Of a stretch of 64,000 nt of DNA, positions 11,274 to 23,296 are shown one piece after another. This DNA is from Cercis canadensis (Eukaryota > Streptophyta > Magnoliopsida > Fabales > Fabaceae). How positions within the stretch are numbered: the first letter of the stretch is position 1; each line of letters opens with the position of its first letter. The stretch spans positions 3,026 through 67,025 of the forward strand of contig QAOA01007611.1 of NCBI GenBank assembly GCA_003255065.1, in the 5' to 3' direction. A program made the translations under genes and the position numbers. The notes below the pieces were generated by a model. That model was not told the origin of the DNA and ran no database searches. It was given only the letters and a program-made list of their open reading frames with translations.

Positions 11274-11431
11274 ATGGCGACACCGAAGGAGCACATAGAA
11301 GAGATACAGAGGAATAAGTTCTCCATCAGCGGGGAATTGAACCCATGACTGAGGACCTCCACCAAGCCGTCAAGAATCTCTCTGCTGAACTCTGTGCCAA
11401 GGATGTTCACTTTCTCATGGAACTCATCTAG
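11274..11431 (+). pseudogene. NO VEIN-like pseudogene, exon 1, inverted relative to other exons
   Basis: On the plus strand, ATG at 11274 opens MATPKEHIEEIQRNKFSISG, the conserved N-terminus of plant NO VEIN-like proteins. After a frameshift it continues as MTEDLHQAVKNLSAELCAKD then VHFLMELI. The last codon before the donor is TAG (family: Q), followed directly by GT at 11432. Exon 2 (NAKDNQ..., the expected next residues) lies on the opposite strand at 10356. A 5' flank with ACACACTCACTTC sequence precedes the ATG. Confidence 0.75.
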
Positions 11432-11736
11432 GTTCTCATCATTTTCTTTTCTTATTTATTATACTATTTTCTAAGACCAAATAATTCATGTTCGAGTGAT
11501 ATTAAAATCAGTATCAGAATTTGTAAGTTTTGTATTTAAATATAGAGTTATAATCAAAATTATCAAAAAAAAAATTATATTATTTTGAGGTCGAAACTTG
11601 TGAATTTTGTGTTTAAATCTAGATTTTATTTAGCAAAGATTTAAATTGGGTTGTTGTGGTTTGGTTTGACAATATTTAGGAGGCATTGCTATGTTTATGA
11701 GATATCAAAACTCATGAAAACAAAATTTGAATCCGG

Positions 11737-11888
11737 TCATGTCACTTGAGTCATGTTGCTCAGATATGAGTCATCCATTCTATTAAAGTTCATATCAACT
11801 ATTAAATGTTAATGTGTTTTAATGATTTAAATGAGCTTTAATAGAATTGACAGTTTAGATCTAAGCAACATGACTCAAGTGATATGAA
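11737..11888. repeat. Foldback element with about 55-bp arms
   Basis: The left arm (about 11737-11795) contains CACTTGAGTCATGTTGCT and ends in a TTCTATTAAAG-type sequence. The right arm (about 11830-11888) is its inverse, containing AGCAACATGACTCAAGTG. Arms are imperfect and separated by a short AT-rich loop. Probably a MITE remnant. Confidence 0.7.
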
Positions 11889-12762
11889 AACATGTGTATG
11901 TTAAGTAACATGGACTTGTTTGTTTAATTTATATACTGTAAATGCTATTTATGATAAAAAACATGTTAAAAAATATATCATAATTTTTTTAAACAATTTG
12001 GAGATGTAACTTATACTAAGCGATTCAATTTTTTAAATATTTATAATAATACTAAAATTAAAAGTCCTTTCTATTCTAAACTCTTGATAAAAAAAAAAAA
12101 AAAATTCCGTTTAGAAGGAAAGCCAAAAGCTAAAAACCATAAATTGGGATTCGGGTCATCACTGTTGTAGGGCAAGAGCATTATTAAGTTGCATGGGAAG
12201 TAGCCTTAGTTGCCATTTTGTTGCAGCCATGATGTTTAAGGAGTATTGCAGCAGTCAAATGTTTACTAAGGGAGTATTGAAATCATAATCATAATTTATG
12301 AAATGTATAATCCTTACTTAAGATTTTTCTTTTTGACAGAAGACGGTAGGATATCCTCTTTTATATTTAACTTATGAAATTTTAATATGAAACTTTTATG
12401 ATAAAGTATCAGTACTCAATCACTAGAACATGTTTATTTCATTGGAACAAAATTAAGAGAACCATGAATTTTATTTGAGAAACTTGAGGAGTGTTATAGG
12501 TATTTGACTACAATGTTTGAGAAAGGGAGGAGAAGGGCTGTTGGAAATAAACTCAAAACAACCCAGTGAAAGAGAAAATAAATGCTCCAAAGACTAGTGT
12601 CTAGACTTCAAAAAACAAAACTGAGTGGTATTAATTTCTTGGAGTTTTATAGGGTAGATATTTGAATCTAGAATTGTAGCTAAAATATTAAAAAAAAAGT
12701 TTTAAAGAACTTTTTTCATTTATGCTATCCAACTTCTCTTATGTTTTAGCCTCCTCAATAAT

Positions 12763-12850
12763 CATTTGAATTAAAAGGGACAATTATTACTCAGTAACAA
12801 GTATTCATTTGAATTAAAGGGAACAAATTATTACTTAGTAACAAATATTT
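12763..12850 (+). repeat. 43-bp tandem duplication
   Basis: Two direct copies of CATTTGAATTAAA(A)GGGA...TTATTACT(C/T)AGTAACAA start at 12763 and 12806, with a few substitutions. Non-coding. Confidence 0.75.
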
Positions 12851-13097
12851 CTTACTATGTGCTAAATATAATTATTTTTCAAATTATATTTGCTTTAACA
12901 AGATTATTACATATTTTTTAGTGGCAATTGTAAATAAATACACAATTATGCGTATTTATCTTGTATCAGCTTAGTGCATTCAAAGAAAAATTATTCTGAG
13001 TACTAGCTTTCGAAATTAGATCTTGGCTAACTTGGATGAATATATTGCATCTTGATCCAAACTTTGCGATTAGGTATGAATATCTTATATATCTTGG

Positions 13098-13341
13098 AGG
13101 GGAGTTATATCCTACACCATGGGGGTGAGTGGTTTTTTGTATTGTTTTAGTTTTAAATTGTATCATATTAGAACAAGTTACATAATTTAAATTTTATTGG
13201 ACTCAATTAATTATTTTTTTTTCATATAACTCAAACATTGTTTTGGTAAAAATTAAATTATGTCAATATGATACAATCTAAAACTAAAATAGTACAAAAA
13301 AGTATCATAGGGATGCAATCTTGTAGGATAGAACTCCCCTA
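13098..13341. mobile_element. MITE-like foldback with about 80-bp imperfect TIRs
   Basis: The left end reads GGGGAGTTATATCCTAC and then TTGTATTGTTTTAGTTTTAAA. The right end is the inverse (CTAAAACTAAAATAGTACAA, then GTAGGATAGAACTCCCC). The arms match over most of about 80 bp around an AT-rich centre. A clean target-site duplication is not evident. Confidence 0.65.
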
Positions 13342-13513
13342 TCTTAAATGTGATTTATGCCAAGGGTTTCACTACAATATTATTGCATTCAATGACTTCT
13401 AATTGACTTTGTGATTGGACCGGCAAGAACAATAGGATTGCTCTTGATAAAAACAAGCCTTAACTCTTAAGAATTGTGAATCATGCATGTTATTGATCAA
13501 GATGGAAACTAAC

Positions 13514-13787
13514 ACTACAAGAAAACAATCAATTTTCCACGGTACAAAACTGTGAGAAATTGACTTCTTACAATATTTTCTTATGGAAAGTGAGGTGAGA
13601 GAAATTCATTTTCTCTCAATATTTTGCAACCATGAAAAAGTTTTCGTGGTAATTTATTGTGAAAAAACACAAAAAGAGGGTAAGAAATTGGCAAGAAAAA
13701 ATGTAATCTTGATTTTGAATTTCTCAAGTAATTTACTGTGAAAAATTGAATATCTCACATCGTTGAGTGTTTTTTTTTTTTTTTTTT
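13514..13787 (+). mobile_element. CACTA-type element end, truncated at assembly join
   Basis: Begins CACTACAAGAAAACAATC, the canonical terminal inverted repeat of plant CACTA (En/Spm) elements. Sub-terminal repeats with GTGAGAAATT/GTGAAAAATT-like motifs follow, as expected for this class. The element is cut by a T run and a single N at 13788. The matching opposite end is not seen. Confidence 0.6.
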
Positions 13788-14194
13788 NTTTTTGCGCTGA
13801 TTTTTCATATAAATACTGAAGAAATAAATAAAAGAAACAAAAATACAAAACTAGAGAAATAACAAAGTAATACATTATCACATTTAAACAAATTTTACAT
13901 AGGTTACAATACAAAATTTCTTCCACATTACAGAGACATATTTCCACTTTCCCCTACACATAAACCCCAATTGCATATCCTTCCCAATCACCCTTTTTAT
14001 CTTCAATTCATGCATATCAGAATGTTCCCCGCAATGAAGGGTTGCAGGGAAGGGATTATACAATCCAAAACAAAGTATACGAAATACCCTATTACTATAA
14101 CAAATTAAACTGTAAATAAAATTCCCCAACCCCAGACTTAAAACAAAGAAATCCCAATGAACAAAAATAATCTCAGTATGAAAGAATAAAGAAC

Positions 14195-14745
14195 GTCCCT
14201 TCCCCGAGGTGTTGACTCTGCTCTGGTTGATATGTACTGCAAATGTGGTGACTTGGACACTGTCTAGAGGTGTTTCAACCAGATGCCGAGTTGGGATTGG
14301 GTCTCATGGGGCGCCATAATTGCAGGATTTGGCTTTCACATGGCAAAGGAGAGACTGCCTTGAAGTTATACTCGAAGTTCCTGGGAAGTGGGATCAAACC
14401 AAACCATGTCATTTTCCTCTCTGTTCTATCTTCTTGTAGTCATAATGGACTTATTGACCACGATTTGAACATATACCAATCAATGACTAAAGATTTTGGG
14501 ATTGCACCAAGTCTTGAACACCATTGCTTGTGTGGTTGATCTCCTCAGTCGAGCTGGGAGGGTGGAAGAGGCATATCATTTTAAAAGGAAAATGTTCCCA
14601 GAACCTATATTAGATGTTTTAGGCATTATCCTTGATGCTTGTTAGGTAAATGGTAATAATGAACTTTGTGACACCATTGCCAATGAGATCCTCATGTTAA
14701 GGCCCTTGAATGCAGGCAATTATGTGCAACATGTGTGAGAAAGGA
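14195..14745 (+). pseudogene. PPR protein (PLS/E type) pseudogene, C-terminal part
   Basis: Readable in shifting frames: VDSALVDMYCKCGDLDTV, stop, RCFNQMPSWDWVSWGAIIAG, frameshift, then HGKGETALKLYSKFLGSG and IKPNHVIFLSVLSSCSHNGL. It continues IDHDLNIYQSMTKDFG, IAPSLEHH, frameshift, CVVDLLSRAGRVEEAYHF and an E-domain-like ending (LDVLGIILDAC, stop, NGNNELCDTIANEILML). The motifs are those of the terminal repeats and E domain of plant organellar PLS-class pentatricopeptide proteins. At least two stops and two frameshifts make it a dead copy. Upstream repeats are absent. Confidence 0.8.
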
Positions 14746-14759
14746 AGTTGAGAAAAAAC

Positions 14760-15539
14760 CAAAAGCAATTCCATATTCCTTAGAATTTAAACTTGATTTT
14801 TAGTGCAATCACTCAACAGTATACTTCACACAATTCATTCCATTATTTAGATGTAACTTTTCATAAATAAACGATTCAAAGCATATAAAACTGAGAGAAA
14901 ATTGAATTAATTAGCAAATCCGGATGTCATCTAACCACTATTATACAAAAAGTTTAATTACAAAATCCATATAAACATTCTGATTACATGTTTGGTAAAC
15001 AGTCAATGAATCAGGACCACAGGGTTAAGGCATAAACATCATCAAGACACAAAGTGAATTCTAGTTTATAGCCTTCAAAAATTATTAGCACAGAGGAATC
15101 AGTGATCTCATATATGTATATGATTCTAAGTATACACATACATAGCGTAACATATAAATACCCAAGGACGCTTGTGAGAAAATATGACAACAACCAGTTA
15201 TACTTAATAAAGAAAACCAAATTTTTTGTCAACCACAAGCAAATAAATCATAAAGATATACATAACAACAATCAAGAATAACAATTTCATAGATATAAAC
15301 CACAACCTGGGGAATCAAATTGAAGATATCAGCAATCAAAATAGATTGATGAATTCAAAATCATTCAGTAAGTCTCAAAATAAAAACAGGTTCAACCCCA
15401 AGGGCCCATTTCAAGTTGATTACTATGGGGATAAGTTTCCAAGACACATCAATCCCTTTCCCGTTGCCTTCAACTCTTTTTTTTTTTTTTTCCACCTTTT
15501 CTTCTAAATTGTTATTTTTGTTTTTGTTTAGGTTCTAGG
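14760..15539. other. Intergenic, nothing recognised
   Basis: AT-rich sequence without a supported reading frame. A long T run at about 15477-15491 precedes the downstream ORF. Confidence 0.6.
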
Positions 15540-16076
15540 ATGCCCTTGGTTTCCATTTCTGCTTCCTTACCTATACCACCTGCTCTGTTGATTCTTCCAT
15601 CACCTCAACCTCTTGCAGCACACCATATACTGCAGAGGTCATCATTGCTCCTGATCTTTCTTCTTGTCCTCCCCTCAGCTTCTGGGGCTTCCATTCACCC
15701 TAGTGGAAGCCAGATGCCAGTCTTAGTTAGCTTAAGGAAGTTTAAGGATACCGTTGAGTCAAACGAAGACCATGTGACTTTGTTGAGGGATGCATTTGCT
15801 AGGTATCCTAATTTGTGTGAACCACGTGAAGATTTCAGTGCTCGTTTTCATGGCTGGGATTACAAAACATTGGAAGATTTATTATGCTTTTTGAAGACCT
15901 CTGTGACCATCACCAAAGAGTGTGAGAAAGAGTTTCTTGTGTTGTATAATGAGGCCATTCAATTTGGGTTTGATAAGACATGGGTGGAGGAGATGCAAAA
16001 TGTGTTGCCAAGGATTCAGAGTTCAATCGTGCCTAGATGTGCCTTATGGAAATACTTGAAAAAGAGGAGGAAATAA
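15540..16076 (+). CDS. Unidentified 178-aa ORF, possibly last exon of a plant protein
   Basis: Open for 178 codons with codon use unlike the AT-rich flanks. The N-terminal 60 residues are hydrophobic and Pro/Leu/Ser-rich and may not be coding in vivo. The C-terminal 110 residues look like a folded helical domain (VSLRKFKDTVESNEDHV, CEPREDFSARFHGWDYKTLE, LLCFLKTSVTITKECEKEF, GFDKTWVEEMQNVLP). This part is loosely reminiscent of the helical C-terminal segment found in plant MATH/TRAF-like proteins, but I cannot assign it. A T-rich tract ending TTTGTTTAG just before the ATG could be a splice acceptor, making this a terminal exon of a larger or decayed gene. Confidence 0.45.
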   Translation: MPLVSISASLPIPPALLILPSPQPLAAHHILQRSSLLLIFLLVLPSASGASIHPSGSQMPVLVSLRKFKDTVESNEDHVTLLRDAFARYPNLCEPREDFSARFHGWDYKTLEDLLCFLKTSVTITKECEKEFLVLYNEAIQFGFDKTWVEEMQNVLPRIQSSIVPRCALWKYLKKRRK

Positions 16077-16680
16077 GATGAGAGAAGATGTTGAATGAAT
16101 TTCTACAAAGGAGGAGGAAGAAATGCTTTGATTTCTTGTAAAACTAAACAAAGGAGCACACAATAAAGAGAGGGAGAAGATGAAAATGTTAAATGCTCAC
16201 GAAAAGACTCAAATTATGGACATAGAAAGTGACGTGGACTAGTATTAGTCTTTGCTTCTGTTATTAGACTTCGTCATAAATTCATAATACTTTAGCGAGT
16301 AATTATAACTCATTCTACATTTTATATTTCTTACGTCTGCTGGATAAACATGCTAAATCACAGCCCAATGAATCAAAGAATTCATGAAGGATCTCTCAAC
16401 ACTAAGGACAAAGTCCTCTATCTTGCAAAATAAGTTATGCCTCAACTTGATCCATACAAAGAAGATAAGCTACTAATCCAACCACTGTCACATAACAACC
16501 TTGCTTTCCCAGATATTTTGTAGATTTTCTCCCATCCACCAAAGCAAGATCATCATGTAAAGACATATATATTATCCCATAAGAAAATGATACTTCCACA
16601 AGTTCTATTTTTGCAAGGCCAATGTGTATGACAGGACATTAAAATTATTAGATTAGTTAATTGAGAAGGACATCATTTTG
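16077..16680. other. 3' flank, nothing recognised
   Basis: A purine-rich stretch follows the upstream ORF, then AT-rich DNA with no coding frame. Confidence 0.5.
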
Positions 16681-16700
16681 AGACCACAAAGTTCTTTAGA

Positions 16701-17363
16701 AATGGAACCTAGTGCTTATAACCCAATGATTGAGTACCTATGTGAAAATGGGCAGACTGCCAAAGCAGAAACATTTTTAGGCAGTTAATGAAAAAGGGTG
16801 TCCAGGATTCAGTTGCGTTTAACAATTTGGTTTGTGGGAACTCAAAAGAGGGTAACCCTGATTCTGCTTTTGAAATTCTTAAGATCATGGGTAGGAGAGG
16901 GGTTCCTAGAGATGGAGCGTCTTACAGGTTGCTTATTGAGAGTTACTTGAGAAAAGGTGAACCAGCTGATGCCAAAACAGCTTTAGACAGCATGCTTGAA
17001 AGTGGTCATCTGCCAGATTCATTCCTTTATAGGTCAGTTATGGATAGTTTGTTTGAAGATGCAAGGGTCCAAACTGCAAGCAGAGTTATGAAAAGTATGG
17101 TGGAGAAAGGGGTGAAGGAGAATATGGACATGGTTGCTAAGATCTTAGATGCTCTTCTCATGAGAGGTCATGTTGAGGAGGCCTTGGTTCGTATTGATTT
17201 ACTCATGCGGAGTGGGTGTGCACCCGATTTAGATAGTCTTTTATCTGTTCTTTCTGAGAAAGGAAAGACAATTGCTGCTCTCAAACTATTAGATTTTGGT
17301 CTTGAGATAGATTGTATCATAGATTTCTCAAGCTATTATATAGAAACCAATTTCAATGTCTAA
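16701..17363 (+). pseudogene. P-class PPR protein pseudogene fragment (At2g37230-like)
   Basis: Starts MEPSAYNPMIEYLCENGQTA and KAETF. A one-base loss in a T run near 16770 then shifts the frame to RQLMKKGVQDSVAFNNLV and onwards to 17363. About six degenerate 35-residue PPR motifs are visible (FEILKIMGRRGVPRDGASYR, ADAKTALDSMLESGHLPDS, RVMKSMVEKGVKENMDMVAK). Similarity breaks off abruptly after DFSSYY, and the last residues (IETNFNV) look unrelated. From memory the sequence resembles the mitochondrial P-class PPR protein At2g37230. It lacks the N-terminal targeting region and the C-terminus. Either a truncated duplicate or the remains of a retrocopy. Confidence 0.75.
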
Positions 17364-20300
17364 TAGTCAAAATTGATTTTGACATTGATAGAGATTCCAG
17401 AATCAATCCAAAGAAATTGATCCTTCTTTAGGTCAATGATTTGGTAATCCAATAGAACAGAAAGCTTCTACCAGGAAAAAAGCTTCTAAAAAAGAGCTAT
17501 TCATCTATGAGTTTAAATTTGATCTGAGTAATGCCTGAAAATTCTATACAACGTCACGAAACAGAAAAGTGTCACCACCAAAGTAACCAATGTTTTTTAT
17601 CGACACTAAATTATTTTAACAGTTTTTTTTATACATGCAGCAGAAAGTTTTAAAGATTTTGTAGAACTCTTTTACACTCTCAATAGATCAAAATTCAATC
17701 CTTCATCTATACACTGTATACATCCAAAGCATCTAATATATCTTCTAGATATCCTCAACTGAACCTACCCATTTCAGAGTCATGTTCTTGTTCTCTATCT
17801 TTTGTGTCATCACAAAACCACCTCAAAAGTCTGACCTTAACTAATTATTTTAATATGCCTAATCCAACTGTCTGCACTGTAGAGGATGGAAAAGCATGAA
17901 AAAGAAGTGTAAAAGTTACCCCTTTTGTTTTATGTATTTCAATAGCAAAACACCCCAAATTTAATCCTTCAGAGTTTCTACCAACCCTACTTCCACGAGA
18001 ATTATCTTGGATTTCACCATCATATTGAATCATCGGCCCAAGATATTAAACTTTAAAGTATTTAGGCATCCGTCCTTCAACATTTACCATCCTCCTTCTA
18101 TCCTAGACCCAGAATTTGTTTTCATATGTCCTATTTAGAGCTAACTTCTGATATAGTTTCAAGAACTAGGACTTAAATTCTATCAAATCGTTCTTGGAAA
18201 AAGAGGGAGAAAAAAGCCTAGCATGTGGTTCTTCTCACTTGTTGCTCCTTATTAACATACTTCAAGGAACCAGTATATTTAGAAGGTAACTCCTTCCTTT
18301 CTCCCTAAAACAAATCAATGATCTCTTTTCATTCTCACTACATTTCTCAGTTTATTTGACAATGAGATATTTTATGAAACACCAACCTGTCATGAGACCT
18401 GGACCCTCTGAATAGTAGTGTTAACTATTTAACATATCCTTTGTCAATATTGTATAACTTTCATTATGACAAAGAAGGCTTACTTTGATGATATCATTTA
18501 AAACCTGAAAAGTCAATATTATGATACCTTCCACACTCACCAGACCTGTAATTAATGCTAAGATTACTTAACAATATTGGCCAGCCACACACACTTCACC
18601 AAAAATTCTATCATATCAATGAACAAAATAAATAAAGTTTCAGAAAAGTTTACCACAGTGGGAACCATTGTCTAACCTGAGACAACTGTAACTGACAATG
18701 TCCTAGGAATGGCCTTCGGACGAAGTATGATGAACTCCTGATATAGAATTGATCCAAAAAAATACAGATGTAGAAAAAGGCATTCCATATTGTGACCACA
18801 GCACTTTCACATGCACTATGTTCTATATCATTATCATTGTCGGATATATATGCTTGAATGGATGAGAAAAAACTTCATCACATGAGGCACCATTTTAGAA
18901 AGAACTGAACATAAGGCTGAGCTATTGCAATCACATGACTCAAATGTTCTGCAAGCAGATTCACAGAAGGTTTAGTGTTTTCACATCAAATAGTGGAAGA
19001 CAAAACATGAAGGTAATGTTAGCATGACATGGCAATTACAGAGGGCATAGCATCACAATTCACGACAACAGCAAACCCCCCCCCCCCCCCCACAAAAAAA
19101 CAAAACAAAAAAAAAAGAAAAAGAAAAACATGCAATGAAAGTAGTAAACAAGCAAATATAATTTTGAATGAAAAAGTCATTTAATGCAGATTCCAGTATC
19201 CTATTGAACAAGAGAAGTGGAGGATGATATTTGCTTTATCATATAATAAAGCAGAGGAAGTTACACCAAATTCTAACTATAAGTCATAACCCATTTACCC
19301 AGTTAATACAATGTCTTTCTTCATTGGGTTGAATGCAAATTCTTTTGAGGTACATATCCCATTTCCAAGTTTCATTAATGAACACTCTTAGTTGCCACAC
19401 ATTCACAAAATTTATGCCAGACACCTACACCTACTGGTTCATATATTATTGGTACTTCATTTTCCTTTTTTTTTTTTCTTTCAGATAATAGGAAATAGGA
19501 TGGCTCAAACAGGTCAAACCCAGAACCAAGTAGACCTCCCTTGCCTTTTAGAAGGGTATGTGACCATGAGAGCTCTGCTTGGTAAGAACTACGTGGCCCA
19601 CGTTTTGTTAGTATATACATGCACATAACGTGATACCTCATGTACAAGTACAAGTCAACCAGAAGATGAATGACTTAAATGGTAGGAGAAAACTTGTAAC
19701 AAGTCCTAATCATCTAAATTTTAATAAAGTTCCTGAACGATTAGGCATTATTTTTGAGTTTTCACGTTATTAAATTTAAGAAAGTACAACAATAGCTTAA
19801 CAAGACAGGGGAAAACAGAAGTAATTAAATTAACTGCAGTCCACAGTATCCTCTTTTCCAATTTTCGTTCAATAATATATTTAAGTCTCGGGTAAATTTT
19901 GTCTATGGTGTTTTGGAGCTCGTACACTCAGCTCTACCTAGTCACTTATGCATTCATGTAACTTGTATTGCTTTCCATTCATCTAAAGCATATGGCTTGC
20001 TCACAACTATTGACTCAAGCTGAAGATTGCTGGAATATTCTTCCCTTGCACAATCATCTTAAGCCTTCTATTTACAATTTACAATATGTTTAGTAGCAAT
20101 TGTATAGAATATCCATGTATCCATGAAGTACTGAAAAAGTGGCTTATTCAAGTGCCATTGTAACTAGATTTGACTTAAAACCTTCCAAAGAAATTCAGCT
20201 TTGGCAAGAACTAAAATTATATTTCTCTTATAATATAAGAATGTCACAATTGAACCTAGAAAATAAATTACAGTTAGAATGATTAACCTGCAAGTAGACC

Positions 20301-20471
20301 ATAATGGAGAACTTGCTTGCTTAGATAATTGACATATTACGTGTCTGGAGAACTGTATTGTTCTCTTAAGCTCCACTGATCCTGATGCCTCTCTCAGTTT
20401 GACATATCTCAATGTTTGTCATGTCATTTAGATGATTGGAAAGGAAAATGCCAATACCAGAACAGTTATCA
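17364..20471. other. Intergenic, no gene seen; includes a poly-C run
   Basis: No coding frame of substance. A run of about 15 C followed by an A-rich tract lies at about 19077-19130. The stretch from about 20000 to 20471 is probably the 3' UTR and downstream flank of the AGO7-like gene. Confidence 0.55.
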
Positions 20472-23296
20472 CTAACAGTAGAACATGAGCTTCTTGATGT
20501 TCTCACTAAGTTTCGGTAGAGGTGCTGTCTTTGGAGGGGCAGCTCTTGATAATGTAGTTGTATTTCTGAACAAAGCTGAGGACTCCGACCGCTCAAGGTA
20601 GAGTCTGCCTCTGTAAGCAGCTAAATGGGCATAATAAACCGGAGGAACCAAAGAAATTGGCTTGGTGCACCTAACAAAAGTATAGCAAAGATTGTAAACA
20701 AGCTTCTGGAGTTCATCAGAAGTAAATTGATTTTCATCCCACAAAACATGGTAATGAGTTGGTCTGCTTGTTCCTTTCACACTCCAGTGGCTACAGAGAT
20801 AGAAATCAAATTCCTTAGGATGAGTAATCACTGTATCAACCACAGTACCTGGGGGAATATTCCCATCAAAAAATTGGTTTTGAGTGGATGACTGATTGGT
20901 TTCAAATGAAAACAGCCTTGTGTGATGCCTCTTCTGTACTACAGCAAAAGTAATGGAAGGCTTATAAGCAGGAAATCTAGAACATGCCCCTCTGATGGAT
21001 TGGAGTTCTTCTTGCAGCACTCTATAAAATTGGGTTTCACTAACCCCATCTCTGAAGAAAATTATTCTTCTAGGGAGTCTCTTTACTTCCTGATAAAAAT
21101 CATCAAGTAATTCCCCTACCATTGCAGCAAGATCCTGGATGATTTCTTGTCGATGTGTTTGGGACCTTATTCTCGAGATATATTTGTTTGCTGTTGGCCA
21201 ATTCATGCTACCAACAACAGCAGCAACAGATGGACTGAAGTCATCAAGTGGATGAGGATGTGTCACATCAGCACCCATAAACATCACTGGCTCATCAGTT
21301 CGAAAGAGGCGTGGTATTTGAGAAGGCAGTGAATTGTACAGAGCAACTGTGCACCCTCCAACTTTGGCATTGATCTTGAGAGCCAAATTAGCCAAAAATT
21401 GAGAACTCAACTTGCTGAGATTGGGGTACAAGCAGCATTGGCTTACCACCCCAACACTTGTCTCTGCAATTCGTTTCAAATCTGCATATCCTTTGTGTTT
21501 TCTCTCCATAATACAAATAAGCAGCTGAAGATTGTTTGAAGCAGCTCTTTGCATTTTCTTGAGCTTAGATTCCAAAAGGTTGACATTGTTAAGCACTTGT
21601 GTTGATTCAAATTGGGGGCTAATAATAGTGTTCTTGTTAAGAAAAATGCCCAACTGTTCACACCTTTGACATAGCTGGTTTATGAATTTGGGGATGTTAG
21701 ACTTCTGCTCTGGTGTCCCACCAAAACTTATTAGTGCCCACCTTTCAATTTTGGTTCCTTCAAAGACATGGCCATCCAGAAGATTCCATTGGCGGTCATG
21801 ACGTGAAGGAATCAAACGTCTTACGTGACCTCCTTCTCCAAGCTTCAGCTTAGGAGGGTGAAGAATTCTCCCAGTCAACCGTGTCATTTCTCTTGAAACT
21901 TGAAGTTTAAATTCTCTTTCCTGGGTGCCACTGTTTAAAGATTGCTATTAAGACATTAGAAACTAACAGAAAAATTAAAGGATTTAAAAAGTACAGTAAG
22001 ACATTTAATAAAATTCAATACGCAAGAAGATTGCTACTATTTTAGCCTTTTGAAATTACCTGGTTGGTCCAACAGACCCTCTCATTACTCCATCTATGAT
22101 GGCTTTTCGTTCTCTTGGTCTTTGGCAGCCCATCTTGAGTATTCTTGCCGTCTGATCATCAGAAAGCTTGCCAAGGAATTTCTGGCCTTCACAGATCACA
22201 CAAAGCTCCATAGGGAGATAGCATGGTTTACTCCTCCTAATTTGCAAGCATGGCAACTTCCTGAACTGTATGTCATAGTTATAGTGATCTTTGAAGTAAC
22301 TCACAAGCCTTAGATTCTTTCCATCCCTGTCAGGAAACCAAAGATTTTCAGTAGCTTCCTCAGTTAAGCCATAGACACAGTATCTCTGTACAGTTTCTCT
22401 ATGGCAAACAAAGACCCTGATGTTCTTCAATGCCTTCTCCACTTCCTTTCTTTCTTCACAGGTTAAACTTCTAGTCTTCCTTTGAGGAAGATCTCGAAGG
22501 AATTCAAGACGCTTCTGCAAGTAAGGAATTACTCCTATGCTTTCATGGAAAGCGGTTACTGAGAAATCCACATTCAAAGCAAGTCCTTGTTGGGTTGGTC
22601 GAAGACTCTGAAAGAACCCTCTCAATCCAACAGCTCCTCCCCCAATCTCTTTGGTTCCTCCCATGGAACTTGAATACAGTGATCTCCCTACAGGTATACA
22701 CTTCTCTGTTGGGCTCTCCCGTAAAACTACATCTAATGCATGGAGATAATCCTGTGGAAGTGGAATCCAATCATCTCCCTCTTTGCTCAAGTAGTTAGTC
22801 AAGTCCTTCCCATTAATTTTAGAAACAAGTTTGATATTTACTCGGAACAGTTTAAGCCGCTCATGCTTCTCTTGCAAGTCATACATTTCTCCATAAGGTA
22901 ATGTCAACTTGCTAGTGGGGATTGGGAGGCTTATGTAGAACTCAAGCTTATCACTTTGGAATTCAACAGGGCTGTAAAGATTCTTTCGCCCATCATATGC
23001 TGGCTGAGCACCAGAGAGCACAGCAGAATTGTTATCAACCAATTTCTGTTTGATTACTCGGGCGACTTCTTTGGAGGGATTAGGAGTAATTTCAACATTG
23101 TAATGGTATATCTTTTGTGATGAATCAAATTTCACTAGAAAGTGGTTGGCAAGGAGAGAGATCATGGAACCTTCTTTACCCCCAGAATCTGGTCTCCTAG
23201 CAACAATTGCTGCTTGTGGTTTCCTTGCAAATGCACAATTTTTACCATCATCTCCCATAAGGGATACCTTGATGTCCTGCTGGAGCCCTCTTGGAG
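20472..23296 (-). CDS. AGO7: ARGONAUTE7-like protein, lacking its N-terminal exon
   Basis: Two exons join in frame: 23296-22060 and 21930-20472 (phase 2, giving GPTSGTQEREFKLQ), about 898 codons. The order is N domain with IVARRPDSGG and ISLLANHFLVKFD, DUF1785/linker, PAZ (about residues 275-390), MID and PIWI (about 560-880). PIWI keeps the catalytic residues: Asp in FMGADVTHPHP (about residue 633), Asp in FFRDGVSETQF (about 706) and His in RPTHYHVLWDEN (about 804). The C-terminus ends KKLMFYC. The HPHPLDDFSPSVAAVVGSMN wording and DDH triad point to AGO7 (miR390/TAS3 tasiRNA pathway) rather than AGO2/3 (DDD). Arabidopsis AGO7 is about 990 aa; the missing 90-100 residues correspond to the low-complexity N-terminal exon. 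Exon 23296 starts at a good acceptor (TAATTCAG). An ATG in the upstream intron sequence (MLFVV...) or an internal Met are the only local alternatives. Confidence 0.85.

Larger units (their letters stand above)
11432..13096. other. Intergenic, foldback and short tandem repeats only
   Basis: AT-rich with no coding frame. Contains a foldback (11737-11888) and a 43-bp tandem duplication (12763-12850). The stretch around 12150-12260 is less AT-rich but has no recognisable reading frame. Confidence 0.6.

Noticed and set aside
20472-23296. Assignment to AGO2/AGO3
   Set aside because: The PIWI triad is Asp-Asp-His and the HPHPLDDFSPSVAAVVGSMN and KKLMFYC sequences fit AGO7. AGO2/3 use a third Asp.
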